Shown: positions 23,996 to 33,615, counted from the stretch's first letter. The stretch: 35,408 bases of DNA from an uncultured cyanobacterium (GCA_937128595.1 CAKZMO010000222.1:1-35408); one strand, 5' to 3'. The notes: a model not told the origin generated them from the letters alone. Numbers and translations: made by a program.

Positions 23996-26896
23996 ATGAT
24001 GGAGCTTCCTAACGGAGTGGTTACGTTTTTGTTCACAGACATTGCAGGAAGCACACGTCTTTGGGAGCAATCTCCTGAAGTGATGCGGCAATCTCTCCAG
24101 CGACATGATGTTCTTGTTGAGGAGTGTATTCGGAATGCAGGAGGGTTGACCATCAAGCCCAGAGGCGAGGGAGACAGCTTCTTTGCCGTGTTTAATCGAG
24201 CAACAGAAGCGGTAACAGCAGCAAGGTATCTCCAGCTCGGCATCATTCAAGAAAATTGGCATCCAGAGACCCCTCTCAGCGTGCGAGTCGCTCTCCATAC
24301 AGGCGAAGCCGATTTGCGCGATGGCGACTATTACGGCACAACTGTTAACCGCTGTGCTCGCCTGCGCTCGATTGGTCATGGAGGACAGGTTTTGCTGTCC
24401 CACGCGACTTACGAACTTGTTCAAGACAGTCTGCCAGATGAAATTACTCTGCAGAATCTAGGACGACATCGCCTGCGAGACCTACAGCGCCCAGAGGAGG
24501 TGTTTCAGCTTCTCCATCCCGAGCTGCCATCAGATTTTCCGCCACTCCGCTCTCTCAATGTAATTCCGAATAATTTGCCGCAGCAGTTGACGAGTTTCGT
24601 GGGACGAGAACAGGAAACACGGGAAGTAACTCAACTGTTGCAGACAACGAGATTGCTGACGCTGACGGGAGCCGGAGGCTGTGGAAAAACGCGGTTAGCG
24701 CTCCAAGCGGCAGCAGCAGTCTTGGAAGACTATGCTGATGGGGTGTGGTTCATTGATTTGGCTCCCGTCAATGATCCGAATCTCATTCCTCAGACGGTCG
24801 CTGAAGCACTAAACGTCAAGGAAGAGCCTGGAAATTCTCTCAACCAAACACTGCTTGACTTCCTGTGTGACAAGTCGATTTTGCTGGTGTTCGACAACTT
24901 GGAGCACCTGATGCAATCGCGAGACTTGCTGGCGCACCTTTTACAACGGTCAAATCCACAGCTCCGTGTGTTGGTCACGAGTCGTGAGATTTTGAGGACT
25001 CCGGGAGAAACCATTTTGCGGGTTCCGTCGTTATCAATTCCGTCAACGAGTCATCTTCCAACACTCGACAGCTTGACCCAGTATGAAGCTGTCAGGCTGT
25101 TTGTAGAACGGGCGGTTGTTGCGCGCCCCTCTTTCTTGGTGACGAGTGAAAATGCTCCAGCAGTGGCTCAGATTTGCCATCGTCTCGATGGAATTCCCCT
25201 TGCGATTGAATTGGCGGCGGCTCGTGTCCGAGTGCTGACTGTCGAGCAAATCAATGAGCGACTCGATGAGCGGTTTCGGCTGCTAACGGGAGGCAGTCGT
25301 ACTCTTTTGCCTCGTCAACAGACCTTGAGAGCTTTGTTGGACTGGGGATACAACTTACTCACGGAAGCGGAGAAAACACTATGTTATCGCCTCTCTGTTT
25401 TTGGTGGAGGCTGGACTTTAGACGCGGCAGAATCGGTTTGTGCAGGAGAGGGAATTGACGAATTTGAGGTGTTGGATCTGCTGTCGGCTTTAATCGATCG
25501 CTCAATGGTCGTGCTTGAGGAAAAAGAATTAGGATTGCGTTACCGATTTCTCGAAACCATTCGTCAGTATGGGCAAGAGCGGTTGCTGGAAGAAGGCGAG
25601 AAGCATCGTTTAGAACAGCGCTATGGTGACTTTTTCTCTCAGCTGGCAGAGGCATCCGCACCTAAGCTGCAAACGATCTCAGCGGGAGAGTGGTTGACTC
25701 GGTTGGATGCTGAAATCAACAATCTGCGAGCCGTGCTCAGATTCTATGAACGCAGTGAAAATGGAGCTGAGGCAGGTCTGAAGCTCGTGCTCAATCTAGC
25801 GATGTTTTGGACGCTGAGAGGTCACTGGGCTGAAGGACGCGAGTGGCTGGAGAAGTCGTTGGCGAAAGGATGGGTGCGATCGCCAACTGACCATGCTCAG
25901 GTGCTTGACTGTATTAGCGGCATTGCCTTGCGCCAGGGTGACTATGACACCACAAAGCAGCTCTATGAGAGGGATGCTAGTCCTCTAGAGGACTCATCCG
26001 GTGGAGCCCAAAGTGATCCGCTTGATATCGCTAGGCAGCTTTTCAACGTTGGCTTAGTTGATCTGTGTCAGGCCAACTATCCAGCCGCGCGTGCTCTTTT
26101 GCAGAAAAGTTTGGCCATTCGACAGCAGCACGACGATCGTTCTGCGATCGCCAGCTCTATGTACGTTTTGGGTATTGTGGCCGAATATCAGTTGTCGTTT
26201 GACAACGCCCAAGCTCTCTACGAAGCAAGCGCTCAGATCTGGCAAGAAACAGGCGATCGCTATAGCCTTGCCTACGCGGTTCAAAGCCTAGGGAACCTAG
26301 CCGAGAAGCGAGGAGACTACGACACGGCTGAATCGCGTTATCAAGAAAGTCTCGATATGCGGCGAGATTTGGGCGATCGCCAGGGCATTGCCTTCTCTCT
26401 CTGCTGTTTTGGCAGCCTTGCCGAACAGCGAGGAGACTATGCTAGAGCGCGATCGCTCTACAACGATAGTCTGACCATCCAACGGGAGTTGGGAGACAGA
26501 AATGGCATGCCCCAATCTCTTATTTATCTAGGGCGTGTTGCTGAAAAAGAGGAAAATTTTGTGACGGCCCAGTCTTTTTACAGACAGGCGTTAGCTGTTT
26601 GTTGGCAACAGAATCAGCGGTTACAGACAACGTTGTGTTTGGAGGGCATCGCTAGAGTGAAAATTGCTCAACAAGATTGTCAGTCATCCATCGGGCTTTT
26701 GAGTCGAGCATCTGTAATTCGGAAAGAGATTGGGTGCCCGGTTGCGCCCTTTGAGCGAGAACTCTACGACAAAGCAATGCAAGCTGCTCAACAAGAAATA
26801 AGCGTCGATATGTTTGCTCAACTCTGGACTGCTGGACAAATGCTGCCTCTAGATACAGCGATTGGAGATTGCCTGAGCTTGGCGGAGGCCAGCTAA
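23996..26896 (+). CDS. Class III adenylate/guanylate cyclase fused to NB-ARC (STAND) ATPase and TPR repeats
   Basis: 966 aa from the ATG at 23996; the track's TTG at 23948 adds 16 residues. Residues 1-170 form a class III cyclase domain with metal Asp15 (FLFTDIAGST) and Asp60 (RGEGDSFFAVF), Lys54, Asn118 and Arg122 (VNRCARL), so it looks catalytically complete. Residues ~200-500 form an NB-ARC STAND module: P-loop GAGGCGKT (225-232), Walker B LLVFDNLEHL (Asp300), LVTSRE and GIPLAIELAAARV. Winged-helix and linker follow, then from ~640 about seven 40-residue TPRs (GDYDTAESRYQESLDMRRDLGDR). Soluble signalling protein; the STAND/TPR part presumably senses a partner that controls cyclase output. 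No transmembrane segment. Confidence 0.92.
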   Translation: MMELPNGVVTFLFTDIAGSTRLWEQSPEVMRQSLQRHDVLVEECIRNAGGLTIKPRGEGDSFFAVFNRATEAVTAARYLQLGIIQENWHPETPLSVRVALHTGEADLRDGDYYGTTVNRCARLRSIGHGGQVLLSHATYELVQDSLPDEITLQNLGRHRLRDLQRPEEVFQLLHPELPSDFPPLRSLNVIPNNLPQQLTSFVGREQETREVTQLLQTTRLLTLTGAGGCGKTRLALQAAAAVLEDYADGVWFIDLAPVNDPNLIPQTVAEALNVKEEPGNSLNQTLLDFLCDKSILLVFDNLEHLMQSRDLLAHLLQRSNPQLRVLVTSREILRTPGETILRVPSLSIPSTSHLPTLDSLTQYEAVRLFVERAVVARPSFLVTSENAPAVAQICHRLDGIPLAIELAAARVRVLTVEQINERLDERFRLLTGGSRTLLPRQQTLRALLDWGYNLLTEAEKTLCYRLSVFGGGWTLDAAESVCAGEGIDEFEVLDLLSALIDRSMVVLEEKELGLRYRFLETIRQYGQERLLEEGEKHRLEQRYGDFFSQLAEASAPKLQTISAGEWLTRLDAEINNLRAVLRFYERSENGAEAGLKLVLNLAMFWTLRGHWAEGREWLEKSLAKGWVRSPTDHAQVLDCISGIALRQGDYDTTKQLYERDASPLEDSSGGAQSDPLDIARQLFNVGLVDLCQANYPAARALLQKSLAIRQQHDDRSAIASSMYVLGIVAEYQLSFDNAQALYEASAQIWQETGDRYSLAYAVQSLGNLAEKRGDYDTAESRYQESLDMRRDLGDRQGIAFSLCCFGSLAEQRGDYARARSLYNDSLTIQRELGDRNGMPQSLIYLGRVAEKEENFVTAQSFYRQALAVCWQQNQRLQTTLCLEGIARVKIAQQDCQSSIGLLSRASVIRKEIGCPVAPFERELYDKAMQAAQQEISVDMFAQLWTAGQMLPLDTAIGDCLSLAEAS

Positions 26897-26904
26897 AGGA
26901 GTCC

Positions 26905-26950
26905 TGTACCATGCGATGCAGTGTGAAAGAGAGTGCGGTGACATGGTACA
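26905..26950. other. Inverted repeat downstream of the cyclase-STAND gene
   Basis: TGTACCATG (26905-26913) and CATGGTACA (26942-26950) are exact complements with a 28-nt loop, starting 9 nt after the stop codon. There is no T-tract. It may be a weak terminator or a 3'-end stability structure. Confidence 0.55.
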
Positions 26951-27163
26951 TTGCAATCTAGTTTGTGCTGCACCGCAACAGAGACGAGAGGCAAATCTAC
27001 AGGCAATCTACGGAGCAACTACAGACGACACGAGCAGGCATGAAAAAGGTATTCCTCCAATGAATAGTACCTATCTGTCGGTTCTAGATTGAAGATGGAG
27101 TTTTGCCTGAGACATTTGCCTGAGACAATAGTCGTCTCCTTACCTTGACCTCTTATCGTATCC

Positions 27164-27559
27164 ATGATGAAACGAACCGTTATTCAGACCGATCAGGCTC
27201 CGGCTCCCGTTGGCCCCTACAACCAAGCGATCGCCGCATCCGGTACGATGCTTTTTGTTGCAGGACAGGTATCGCTCGATCCGAAGACTGGAACCATCGT
27301 GGGAGAGGGCGACGTGGAGGCACAGACTCAGCAAGTGATGAAAAATTTAGAGGCCATTCTCAAAGCCGCTGGGGCAGATTTTGGGTGTGTGGTCAAAACA
27401 ACAGTGTTCCTAGCCGATATGAATGATTTTGCTACGGTGAATGCGGTGTATTCTCAATATTTTGATGAGGCATCTGCTCCAGCTCGTGCTTGCGTTGAAG
27501 TCTCCCGTCTGCCAAAGGATGTGCAGGTTGAGATCGAATGTATTGCCATGATGACTTGA
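27164..27559 (+). CDS. ridA: RidA-family reactive imine/enamine deaminase
   Basis: 131 aa, typical length. Diagnostic motifs: [12 protein letters not shown] near residue 12, [45 protein letters not shown] and the C-terminal [23 protein letters not shown], whose Arg binds the substrate carboxylate. RidA trimers hydrolyse 2-aminoacrylate and related reactive intermediates made by PLP enzymes. ATG-ATG start; either Met is possible. The PsiE-like gene follows 24 bp downstream on the same strand. Confidence 0.95.
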   Translation: MMKRTVIQTDQAPAPVGPYNQAIAASGTMLFVAGQVSLDPKTGTIVGEGDVEAQTQQVMKNLEAILKAAGADFGCVVKTTVFLADMNDFATVNAVYSQYFDEASAPARACVEVSRLPKDVQVEIECIAMMT

Positions 27560-27583
27560 GACTGCAATGAGCTAAATTTCACT

Positions 27584-28057
27584 ATGGAACCCCGTAGATC
27601 CTCCGTTGAACGCCTGCGATCGCTCTTTAGTGACGAACATTTTCTAAGCTTTCTCAAGCTTGTCGAGTCCGTCGCTGCAAAGTTGCTGTCGATCGCAATG
27701 GTTGTTGTCCTGTTCGTTGCCGTTGTTGACCTGTTCATCTTCCTGGCTCAAGAAATCTTTGAAACGCCTCGTGGATTTTTCACGGTGACCTTGTTTGAGG
27801 TGTTTGGGCTTTTCCTCAATATTCTGATTGCCTTAGAAGTTTTGGAAAATATTACGGCCTACCTCAAACGTCATGTTGTGCAGGTAGAGCTGGTGATTGT
27901 CACCTCACTGACGGCGATCGCCCGTAAGATCATCATTTTCGAATTTAGTAAAGCCGGAGGACTGGAGCTGATTGGGTTGGGTGTGGCAATTCTAGCGTTG
28001 TCGATTAGCTATTTGATTGTGCGGAAAATCACACCCCAGCCAGAAGAGGCCGAGTAA
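27584..28057 (+). CDS. PsiE-like (phosphate-starvation-inducible family) membrane protein
   Basis: 157 aa with four hydrophobic segments (about 32-55, 64-85, 100-115 and 125-148). LFEVFGLFLNILIALEVLENITAYLK and the following VVQVELVIVTSLTAIARKII agree with the PsiE/DUF family. Function is unknown; PsiE was named for phosphate-starvation induction in E. coli. It follows ridA by 24 bp. The charged C-tail (PQPEEAE) is cytoplasmic by inference. Confidence 0.82.
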   Translation: MEPRRSSVERLRSLFSDEHFLSFLKLVESVAAKLLSIAMVVVLFVAVVDLFIFLAQEIFETPRGFFTVTLFEVFGLFLNILIALEVLENITAYLKRHVVQVELVIVTSLTAIARKIIIFEFSKAGGLELIGLGVAILALSISYLIVRKITPQPEEAE

Positions 28058-28149
28058 CGGTTCTGGAAAGGAGCAGTAGCGTATGCTCCAATCTCGTAGA
28101 TCAATACACCGTCCCGACTTCAGGATCATATTTTGTGCTCGGCCATCGT

Positions 28150-28285
28150 CGGTCTTTCCGCATCCCTGTCGCTGAAATGTGACGACAAATTCGTCGATAT
28201 TTGAACAAAGAAACGAGTAAAGTTGAATTCGCTTGAGCATGGTTGGATAATGGGTCATCTCTTCAAGCACCGGATTGCCATACAT
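28150..28285 (-). pseudogene. Possible remnant of a polyphosphate kinase (ppk1) N-terminus
   Basis: The minus-strand reading NPVLEEMTHYPTMLKRI followed by QLYSFLCSNIDEFVV resembles the Ppk1 N-terminal pattern NERVLEEA..., LLERLKFL..FSSNLDEFF, with about one residue deleted. The similarity spans only ~32 residues; what follows (RQGCGKTDDG) is not Ppk-like. I made this match from memory, so it may be chance in an otherwise empty spacer. Confidence 0.3.
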
Positions 28286-28326
28286 GGGGCTTGCACCAAA
28301 GAGAGTTTGAGTGACGAATAATTTGA

Positions 28327-31300
28327 ATGCTTAAGAACCGCAAACTGCTGAAAGGAAAGAGTCGGGATTTTCAACAGAGTGTCCTTCGATGGTTTAATAT
28401 CCGTCCTGACGAAGCATCGCGAACATTCTTAATGTTCGCGTTTTACACTGTTTCCTATATCGGCATTCTCTGGTTAGAAATTAGTGCTGCGGCTTTGTTT
28501 ATTGGCGAATATGGTGCCAATACGCTGCCCTGGATCTATATTGCTAGTGCAGGAATGGGAACGGGGTTTGGAGTGTTTTACTCTATGCTTCAGCGCTTCT
28601 TGCCCTTGCGCCATGTCATTGTCATTACTCCTATCTTTCTCGCGATTCCGCTGCTCTTTTTCGGGCTGGGGCTCAACCCAGTTTTTCTAGGAGCCTATAG
28701 CGTCTTCTTCATGCGTCTTTGGCTAGATGCGCTCTATACTCTTACTGAATTAAATACGTCTATTGCCTCCAATCAGCTTTTCAACATTCGGGAAATCAAG
28801 CGAAGCTATCCCTTTATCAGTAGCGGCATTTTAGTCGCTGATGTAGTGAGTGGGTTTTCTCTACCTTTGCTACGGCAGCTTATTGGCTTAGAGAACATTA
28901 TTCTTCTTTCATCAGTCATGCTGCTGGTTGGCGCTGCCATTCTGATGGTCATCGTTACTTTCTACAGCCAAGCTTTTCCAAAGTTACCCTATCGACATAC
29001 TCCGCAAGAACGACCCAACTTTGCGTCGCGTCGGCTTCAAGGACCTCTGAGGCGCTATGTGGCGCTGGTGATCACCTTTTTCGTGATGAGTCAGATTCTT
29101 CTGATTCAGCTTGATTTTCAGTACTTAAGTCAAGTGGAGCAAACTCTAGATATCAGTCAGGGGGGTGTCGCTGACTTCCTTGCGCTTTTTAGCGGATTTC
29201 TGGGCATTGTCGAGCTGTTGACGCAGTGGTTTGTTTCGAACCGAGTAGTTGAACGCATCGGAGTCTTCATGATTGCGATGCTGCCGCCGATTCTGCTGCT
29301 GGTGGTCGGTTTCTTATCCCTGTTTGGGATTATCTCTTTGTTTATTGGGGTGATCGTTCTCAAGTTTGTGGATGACTGGCTCCGCTATACCGTCATTGCT
29401 GGAACCTCCCCAGTGTTCTTTCAGCCTATTCCTGACCATGCGAAGGGTCGTATTCAAGAATGGGTGCGTGGGATTGCTGAACCCGTTTCAATGGGAGTTA
29501 CAGGGGGCACTATTCTGCTTTCGATCTGGCTCTGTCGACGGTTGGTGTCGGGGCCAGAAGAGGTAGTTCAGTTTTGGCAAAACCGAATCTTTATTGCAGA
29601 AATCTTAATTGCTTCGGGAATTTGGCTGGCCGCTGTGGTGCTGTTGCGATCGCGCTATTTGAACTTGTTGGTATTGAGTGCCGAAAAGGGGCAGCTGACC
29701 CTTTCTGCCAATGACTTGGATGCGCGCACCTTTCGCAGAGCCGTTGTCGAAGCTTTAGAAAGCGAGGACAACCAAGGAGATAAACGTCAATATATTCAGC
29801 TCTTAGCCAACATTGATCCCGAGGGTGTCGAGGGTGTTTTGGCATCACTACTGCATCGATTAGATCCAGCACTACAGCGACAAAGCCTGGAAGTGATGCT
29901 TGAGCATCCAAACGCAAAGTCGCTGCCTTATGTGCGATCGCTGTTAGACAATGAGAATGCATCGCCCGACGTCTTTGCGATGGCTCTGCGCTATGTGTGG
30001 CTTTCAGGCGAAGGTCAATCGATTGATGACCTTCGCCCTTATCTACGTCTCGATGTGGATGCAGCTATTCGCAGTACGGCAGCAGCGCTGATGCTGCAGA
30101 AGGGCAATTCTAAAGAAAAAGCGGAAGCGACAAACGTTCTCCGTCGCATGTTGACGAATCAATCTCAAGAACGAGAACGACTGATGGGGTGTCGCGCGCT
30201 TGAAAATGCTGTATATCTGCAAGCGCTGCGACTGTATATTCCTGCATTGCTCAAAGACTCATCGTTGCGGGTGCGATGTGCCGTGTTGGAGGCGATCGCC
30301 AGCACTAGGCTGGAAGAATATTATCCCTCAGTTATCCGAGCCCTCTATTACCGATCGACTCGTGAGGCCGCCATCCAAGCCCTAACTCGACTAGGCCCTG
30401 AAGCGATGCCCATGTTGATCGATTTGGCGGAAGATCATCATCGACCTCAGGTGGTGCGAGCATCTGCATGGGCAGCTACAAGTTCGATGGGAACAGAGGA
30501 ATCACTTGATGTTTTAGTCAATCACTTGATGTCGTCGTGGGGTGCCGATCGCCGTAGCCTCTTACGTATTTTGCTTAACGCTGAAGACGAAGATGGTATC
30601 GATGCTGTCGCTGAAGCTCTTGGACGGAGTGGGGTCGAAGAACTGATTGACCAAGAGCTGTCACTGATTGGTCATGCTTACGCTGCTTTGGTTGATATGA
30701 CTCCGACTCATGAAGTCACGCAAGAGTTGGCCTTGCTGCGTCGTGCGCTCCGATATCAGCAGCAGGATGCGATTGATCGGCTCTTTCTGCTGATGCGATT
30801 CCTCTATCCTTCCTCAACCGTTCAGGCCGCATCATTTAACATCCAGGCTGAGTCCTCGGACAGCATAGCGCGAGGCATAGAAATTCTTGACAACACCATC
30901 GATTTGCCCAAGAAGCAGATTGTCCTCAATATTCTTGATCCCCAACTATCAGACTCTGCAAAACTCACGCTTTTGAGTGATGTTGTACGATATAGCCCGA
31001 TGGCTCCCAGTCGCAGGCTTCGCAATTTGCTGGATTTGCGGCAGTTTCTTTCCGATTGGACAATCACCTGCTGTTTTCACCTGGCTCGGAGATCGCGCTG
31101 GAGCGTGACAATAGACCATGTTTTGGCAGGACTTCATCATGAGATCGCCTTTGTTCGAGAAGCGGCACTCATGTATCTCTACACAGCTTCCCCTGGAGTG
31201 CTGACTGAGTTGTTACCTATCCTCAAGCATGACCCTGATCCGGCCATCGCCTTACAGGTTGATGACATGCAAAAAGTGCTGCAAGCCAACGGAGAAGGTC

Positions 31301-31344
31301 GCACCGATTCGTCGCCCACGGATCAAAATGGGCGATCGCACTAA
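28327..31344 (+). CDS. NTT-like/MFS transporter fused to HEAT repeats
   Basis: 1005 aa. After a basic N-tail, residues ~35-460 carry about 12 membrane segments. SNQLFNIREIKRSYPFISSGILVADVVSG has the conserved look of the nucleotide-transporter (NTT, ADP/ATP translocase-like) superfamily near its middle loop. Residues ~480-990 are soluble alpha-helical HEAT-like repeats (LPYVRSLLDNENASPDVFAMALRYV, ALLKDSSLRVRCAVLEAIAST). In organelles and parasites NTTs exchange ATP or ADP; in free-living cyanobacteria the substrate of these fused forms is unsettled. The HEAT part probably binds a partner. Start ATG at 28327; no operon partner. Confidence 0.8.
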   Translation: MLKNRKLLKGKSRDFQQSVLRWFNIRPDEASRTFLMFAFYTVSYIGILWLEISAAALFIGEYGANTLPWIYIASAGMGTGFGVFYSMLQRFLPLRHVIVITPIFLAIPLLFFGLGLNPVFLGAYSVFFMRLWLDALYTLTELNTSIASNQLFNIREIKRSYPFISSGILVADVVSGFSLPLLRQLIGLENIILLSSVMLLVGAAILMVIVTFYSQAFPKLPYRHTPQERPNFASRRLQGPLRRYVALVITFFVMSQILLIQLDFQYLSQVEQTLDISQGGVADFLALFSGFLGIVELLTQWFVSNRVVERIGVFMIAMLPPILLLVVGFLSLFGIISLFIGVIVLKFVDDWLRYTVIAGTSPVFFQPIPDHAKGRIQEWVRGIAEPVSMGVTGGTILLSIWLCRRLVSGPEEVVQFWQNRIFIAEILIASGIWLAAVVLLRSRYLNLLVLSAEKGQLTLSANDLDARTFRRAVVEALESEDNQGDKRQYIQLLANIDPEGVEGVLASLLHRLDPALQRQSLEVMLEHPNAKSLPYVRSLLDNENASPDVFAMALRYVWLSGEGQSIDDLRPYLRLDVDAAIRSTAAALMLQKGNSKEKAEATNVLRRMLTNQSQERERLMGCRALENAVYLQALRLYIPALLKDSSLRVRCAVLEAIASTRLEEYYPSVIRALYYRSTREAAIQALTRLGPEAMPMLIDLAEDHHRPQVVRASAWAATSSMGTEESLDVLVNHLMSSWGADRRSLLRILLNAEDEDGIDAVAEALGRSGVEELIDQELSLIGHAYAALVDMTPTHEVTQELALLRRALRYQQQDAIDRLFLLMRFLYPSSTVQAASFNIQAESSDSIARGIEILDNTIDLPKKQIVLNILDPQLSDSAKLTLLSDVVRYSPMAPSRRLRNLLDLRQFLSDWTITCCFHLARRSRWSVTIDHVLAGLHHEIAFVREAALMYLYTASPGVLTELLPILKHDPDPAIALQVDDMQKVLQANGEGRTDSSPTDQNGRSH

Positions 31345-31361
31345 AACTCTTTCAAGGCTCT

Positions 31362-32303
31362 TTATCGTCGTAAGCTAGAGGCCGTAGGGGAAGGCGCGGA
31401 CAGGTCGATGCCTGCGCGATCGAGAATGTCGGGAATCAGATCTTCGCGGCGCACCGCCATCATGTGGACACCCTGACACAATTCGCGAGCCATCTTAACC
31501 TGTTCGGCTGCGATCACGACCCCTTCCTGTAAAGGGTTTTCAGCCTTTTCGAGCCGATCAATAATGGTGTCAGGAATTTGAACACCCGGAACGCAGCGAT
31601 TGATAAACCGAGCATTTTTCGCTGATTTCAGTAAAAAGATCCCGGCTAGAATTGGGCGATCGCAGCCCACTGCCACCTGATCCATGAACTTAGACAATCT
31701 TTCAAAATCAGAAATGAGCTGACTTTGAAAAAACTGTGCTCCTGCTTCTAGCTTGCGCTCAAATCGACGCTGTAGCCCTGACCAGCTGCGGCTCTGAGGG
31801 TCAACAGCCGCACCAACAAACAATTCTGTTGCCCCATCAGTGAGTTTTTTTTGATTTGAGTCTAAGCCATGATTCATTTGATTGATCAAACGCAGCAGCC
31901 GAACGGACTCCAGATCATATACGCTCTTGGCTTCAGGATGATCTCCTGCCTTCACAGGATCGCCCGTCAGTGCCAAAACGTTACGGATGCCCAGTGCATG
32001 GGCTCCCATCAGGTCGGCTTGAAGACCGATACGGTTGCGATCGCGACAGGCCACCTGATAAATCGGCTCGATCCCTTTTTGCTGCAAAATAGCGGATGCT
32101 GCCAAGGAAGACATTCTCAGGACTGCACGACTGCCATCAGTGATGTTGACTGCATGGACGCGATCGCGCAGCAGTTCCGCCATCTGAACCATGTGCGCCG
32201 GATTGCCCCCTTTGGGTGGCATCACTTCTGCTGTGACCAAAAAATCACCTCGTCGGGCAGCGTTGCGAAACCGCACACTGGGCTGATCAAGGGAGTGAGC
32301 CAT
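31362..32303 (-). CDS. metF: Methylenetetrahydrofolate reductase (MetF-like)
   Basis: 313 aa from the ATG at 32303; an ATG at 32336 is also possible, and the track's start at 32456 adds a hydrophobic stretch not expected here. The TIM-barrel flavoprotein pattern is clear: FLVTAEVMPPKGGNP (catalytic Glu), VHAVNITDGSR, YQVACRDRNRIGLQADLMGAHALG, NVLALTGDPVKAGDHPEAKSVYDLES, GAAVDP, KLEAGAQFFQSQLISD and ILAGIFLLKS. It reduces 5,10-methylene-THF to 5-methyl-THF for methionine synthesis. The strand order places trpS about 300 bp upstream. Confidence 0.88.
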   Translation of the reverse strand: MAHSLDQPSVRFRNAARRGDFLVTAEVMPPKGGNPAHMVQMAELLRDRVHAVNITDGSRAVLRMSSLAASAILQQKGIEPIYQVACRDRNRIGLQADLMGAHALGIRNVLALTGDPVKAGDHPEAKSVYDLESVRLLRLINQMNHGLDSNQKKLTDGATELFVGAAVDPQSRSWSGLQRRFERKLEAGAQFFQSQLISDFERLSKFMDQVAVGCDRPILAGIFLLKSAKNARFINRCVPGVQIPDTIIDRLEKAENPLQEGVVIAAEQVKMARELCQGVHMMAVRREDLIPDILDRAGIDLSAPSPTASSLRR

Positions 32304-32601
32304 AGATGGGGAGGCAGAATCAACAACTGAGTGCATGGGCTGCGTCAACAGTAAAATTTTGAATGGAGTAGATCGAAGCACGGTTGATATATCAGTCAAC
32401 CACAGGAACAGACTCAATTGGAGTGGCATAAAAGCTCGCAACTCTTCGCCCTTCAAACGTCTGACACTATGAGATTCGACATCACAAAGACTGATGTTGT
32501 TTCATTCCATCATGCCTTATTGAGGCGGCTGATTTGGCGCACTTAGGCAGAAGTACAGTTGAGGTCAATGTTTGAGTCGATGTTCGGAACTTGTTCTAAT
32601 T

Positions 32602-33615
32602 CTACAGAGGACGAGAATACCCCATCGATTGCTTGACCCGACTAAGTGTTTGGTTGGCGATCGCCGCTGCTTTCTCATTTCCATCTCGCAAAACCGATTC
32701 CAGGATAGTTTTGTCTTGAGTAATCTCAGCGTAGCGTTCTTGAATTGGCTTCAGCGCTTCAACAATAGTGTCTGTCAGCAGAGGCTTAAACTGCCCCCAA
32801 CCCATATCTGCACAATCCTGAGCCACGGTTTCCTTAGTCTGGCTTGACAGCAACATGTAGAGCGTCAGCAGGTTGTTGCATTCTGGGCGATCGGGATTGT
32901 CAAACTCCAGCCCGCGCACGGGGTCAGTCTTACACTTCTTAATCTTCTTTTTAATCAAGTCCGGCGGGTCAAGCAAATTGATGCGACTGAGTTCTGATGG
33001 ATCGGATTTCGACATCTTGCGAGTTCCGTCGCTGAGGCTCATCACTCGCGCTCCTTCCTTTCGAATCATAGGCTCCGGCATTTTGAGAACAGGAGTCTCA
33101 GACGTGCCAAATTGATGGTTGATCCGCACAGCGATGTCTCGTGTCAGTTCTAAATGCTGCTTTTGGTCTTCGCCCACGGGCACCTTGTCCGGATCGTAAA
33201 GCAAGATATCAGCCGCCTGTAGCGCTGGGTAGCACAGCAACCCTGCTCCGACGTTCTCGCCTTGACGCACCGCTTTTTCCTTGAACTGCACCATGTCTTG
33301 CAGCCAGTTGAGGGGAGTGACGCAAGTCAGCAGCCAGCCCAGTTCGCTGTGAGCAGGAATGTGGGATTGCACAAAAATCGTGGAGTCTTGTTCTGCCGTG
33401 AGGCCGCAGGCGAGATAGATGGCCGCTGTCTTGTAGGTATTTTCTGCCAATACGGCAGGATCGTGGGACACAGTAATCGCATGCAGATCAGCCATGAATA
33501 GAAAACTTTCGTAATCCTTCTGCATCTCAACCCAATTGCGAAGAGCCCCTAGATAGTTTCCTAAGTGAAGCTCACCCGTGGGTTGAATGCCAGATAGAAT
33601 GCGCTGCTTTGCCAT
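32602..33615 (-). CDS. trpS: Tryptophanyl-tRNA synthetase
   Basis: 337 aa from the ATG at 33615; the track adds 20 residues absent from relatives. Class I motifs are both present: HLGNYLGAL (HIGH-type, ~17) and RKMSKSDPS (KMSKS, ~196). Substrate pocket features include LFMADLHAITV, the LNWLQDMVQFKEK stretch and LLCYPALQAADILLYDPDKVPVGEDQKQHLELTRDIA. It charges tRNA-Trp in the cytoplasm. Transcribed alone on the minus strand. Confidence 0.96.
   Translation of the reverse strand: MAKQRILSGIQPTGELHLGNYLGALRNWVEMQKDYESFLFMADLHAITVSHDPAVLAENTYKTAAIYLACGLTAEQDSTIFVQSHIPAHSELGWLLTCVTPLNWLQDMVQFKEKAVRQGENVGAGLLCYPALQAADILLYDPDKVPVGEDQKQHLELTRDIAVRINHQFGTSETPVLKMPEPMIRKEGARVMSLSDGTRKMSKSDPSELSRINLLDPPDLIKKKIKKCKTDPVRGLEFDNPDRPECNNLLTLYMLLSSQTKETVAQDCADMGWGQFKPLLTDTIVEALKPIQERYAEITQDKTILESVLRDGNEKAAAIANQTLSRVKQSMGYSRPL

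Noticed and set aside
23990-24424. 144-aa minus-strand ORF opposite the cyclase domain
   Set aside because: The plus strand encodes conserved catalytic motifs across this stretch; the antisense frame resembles nothing.
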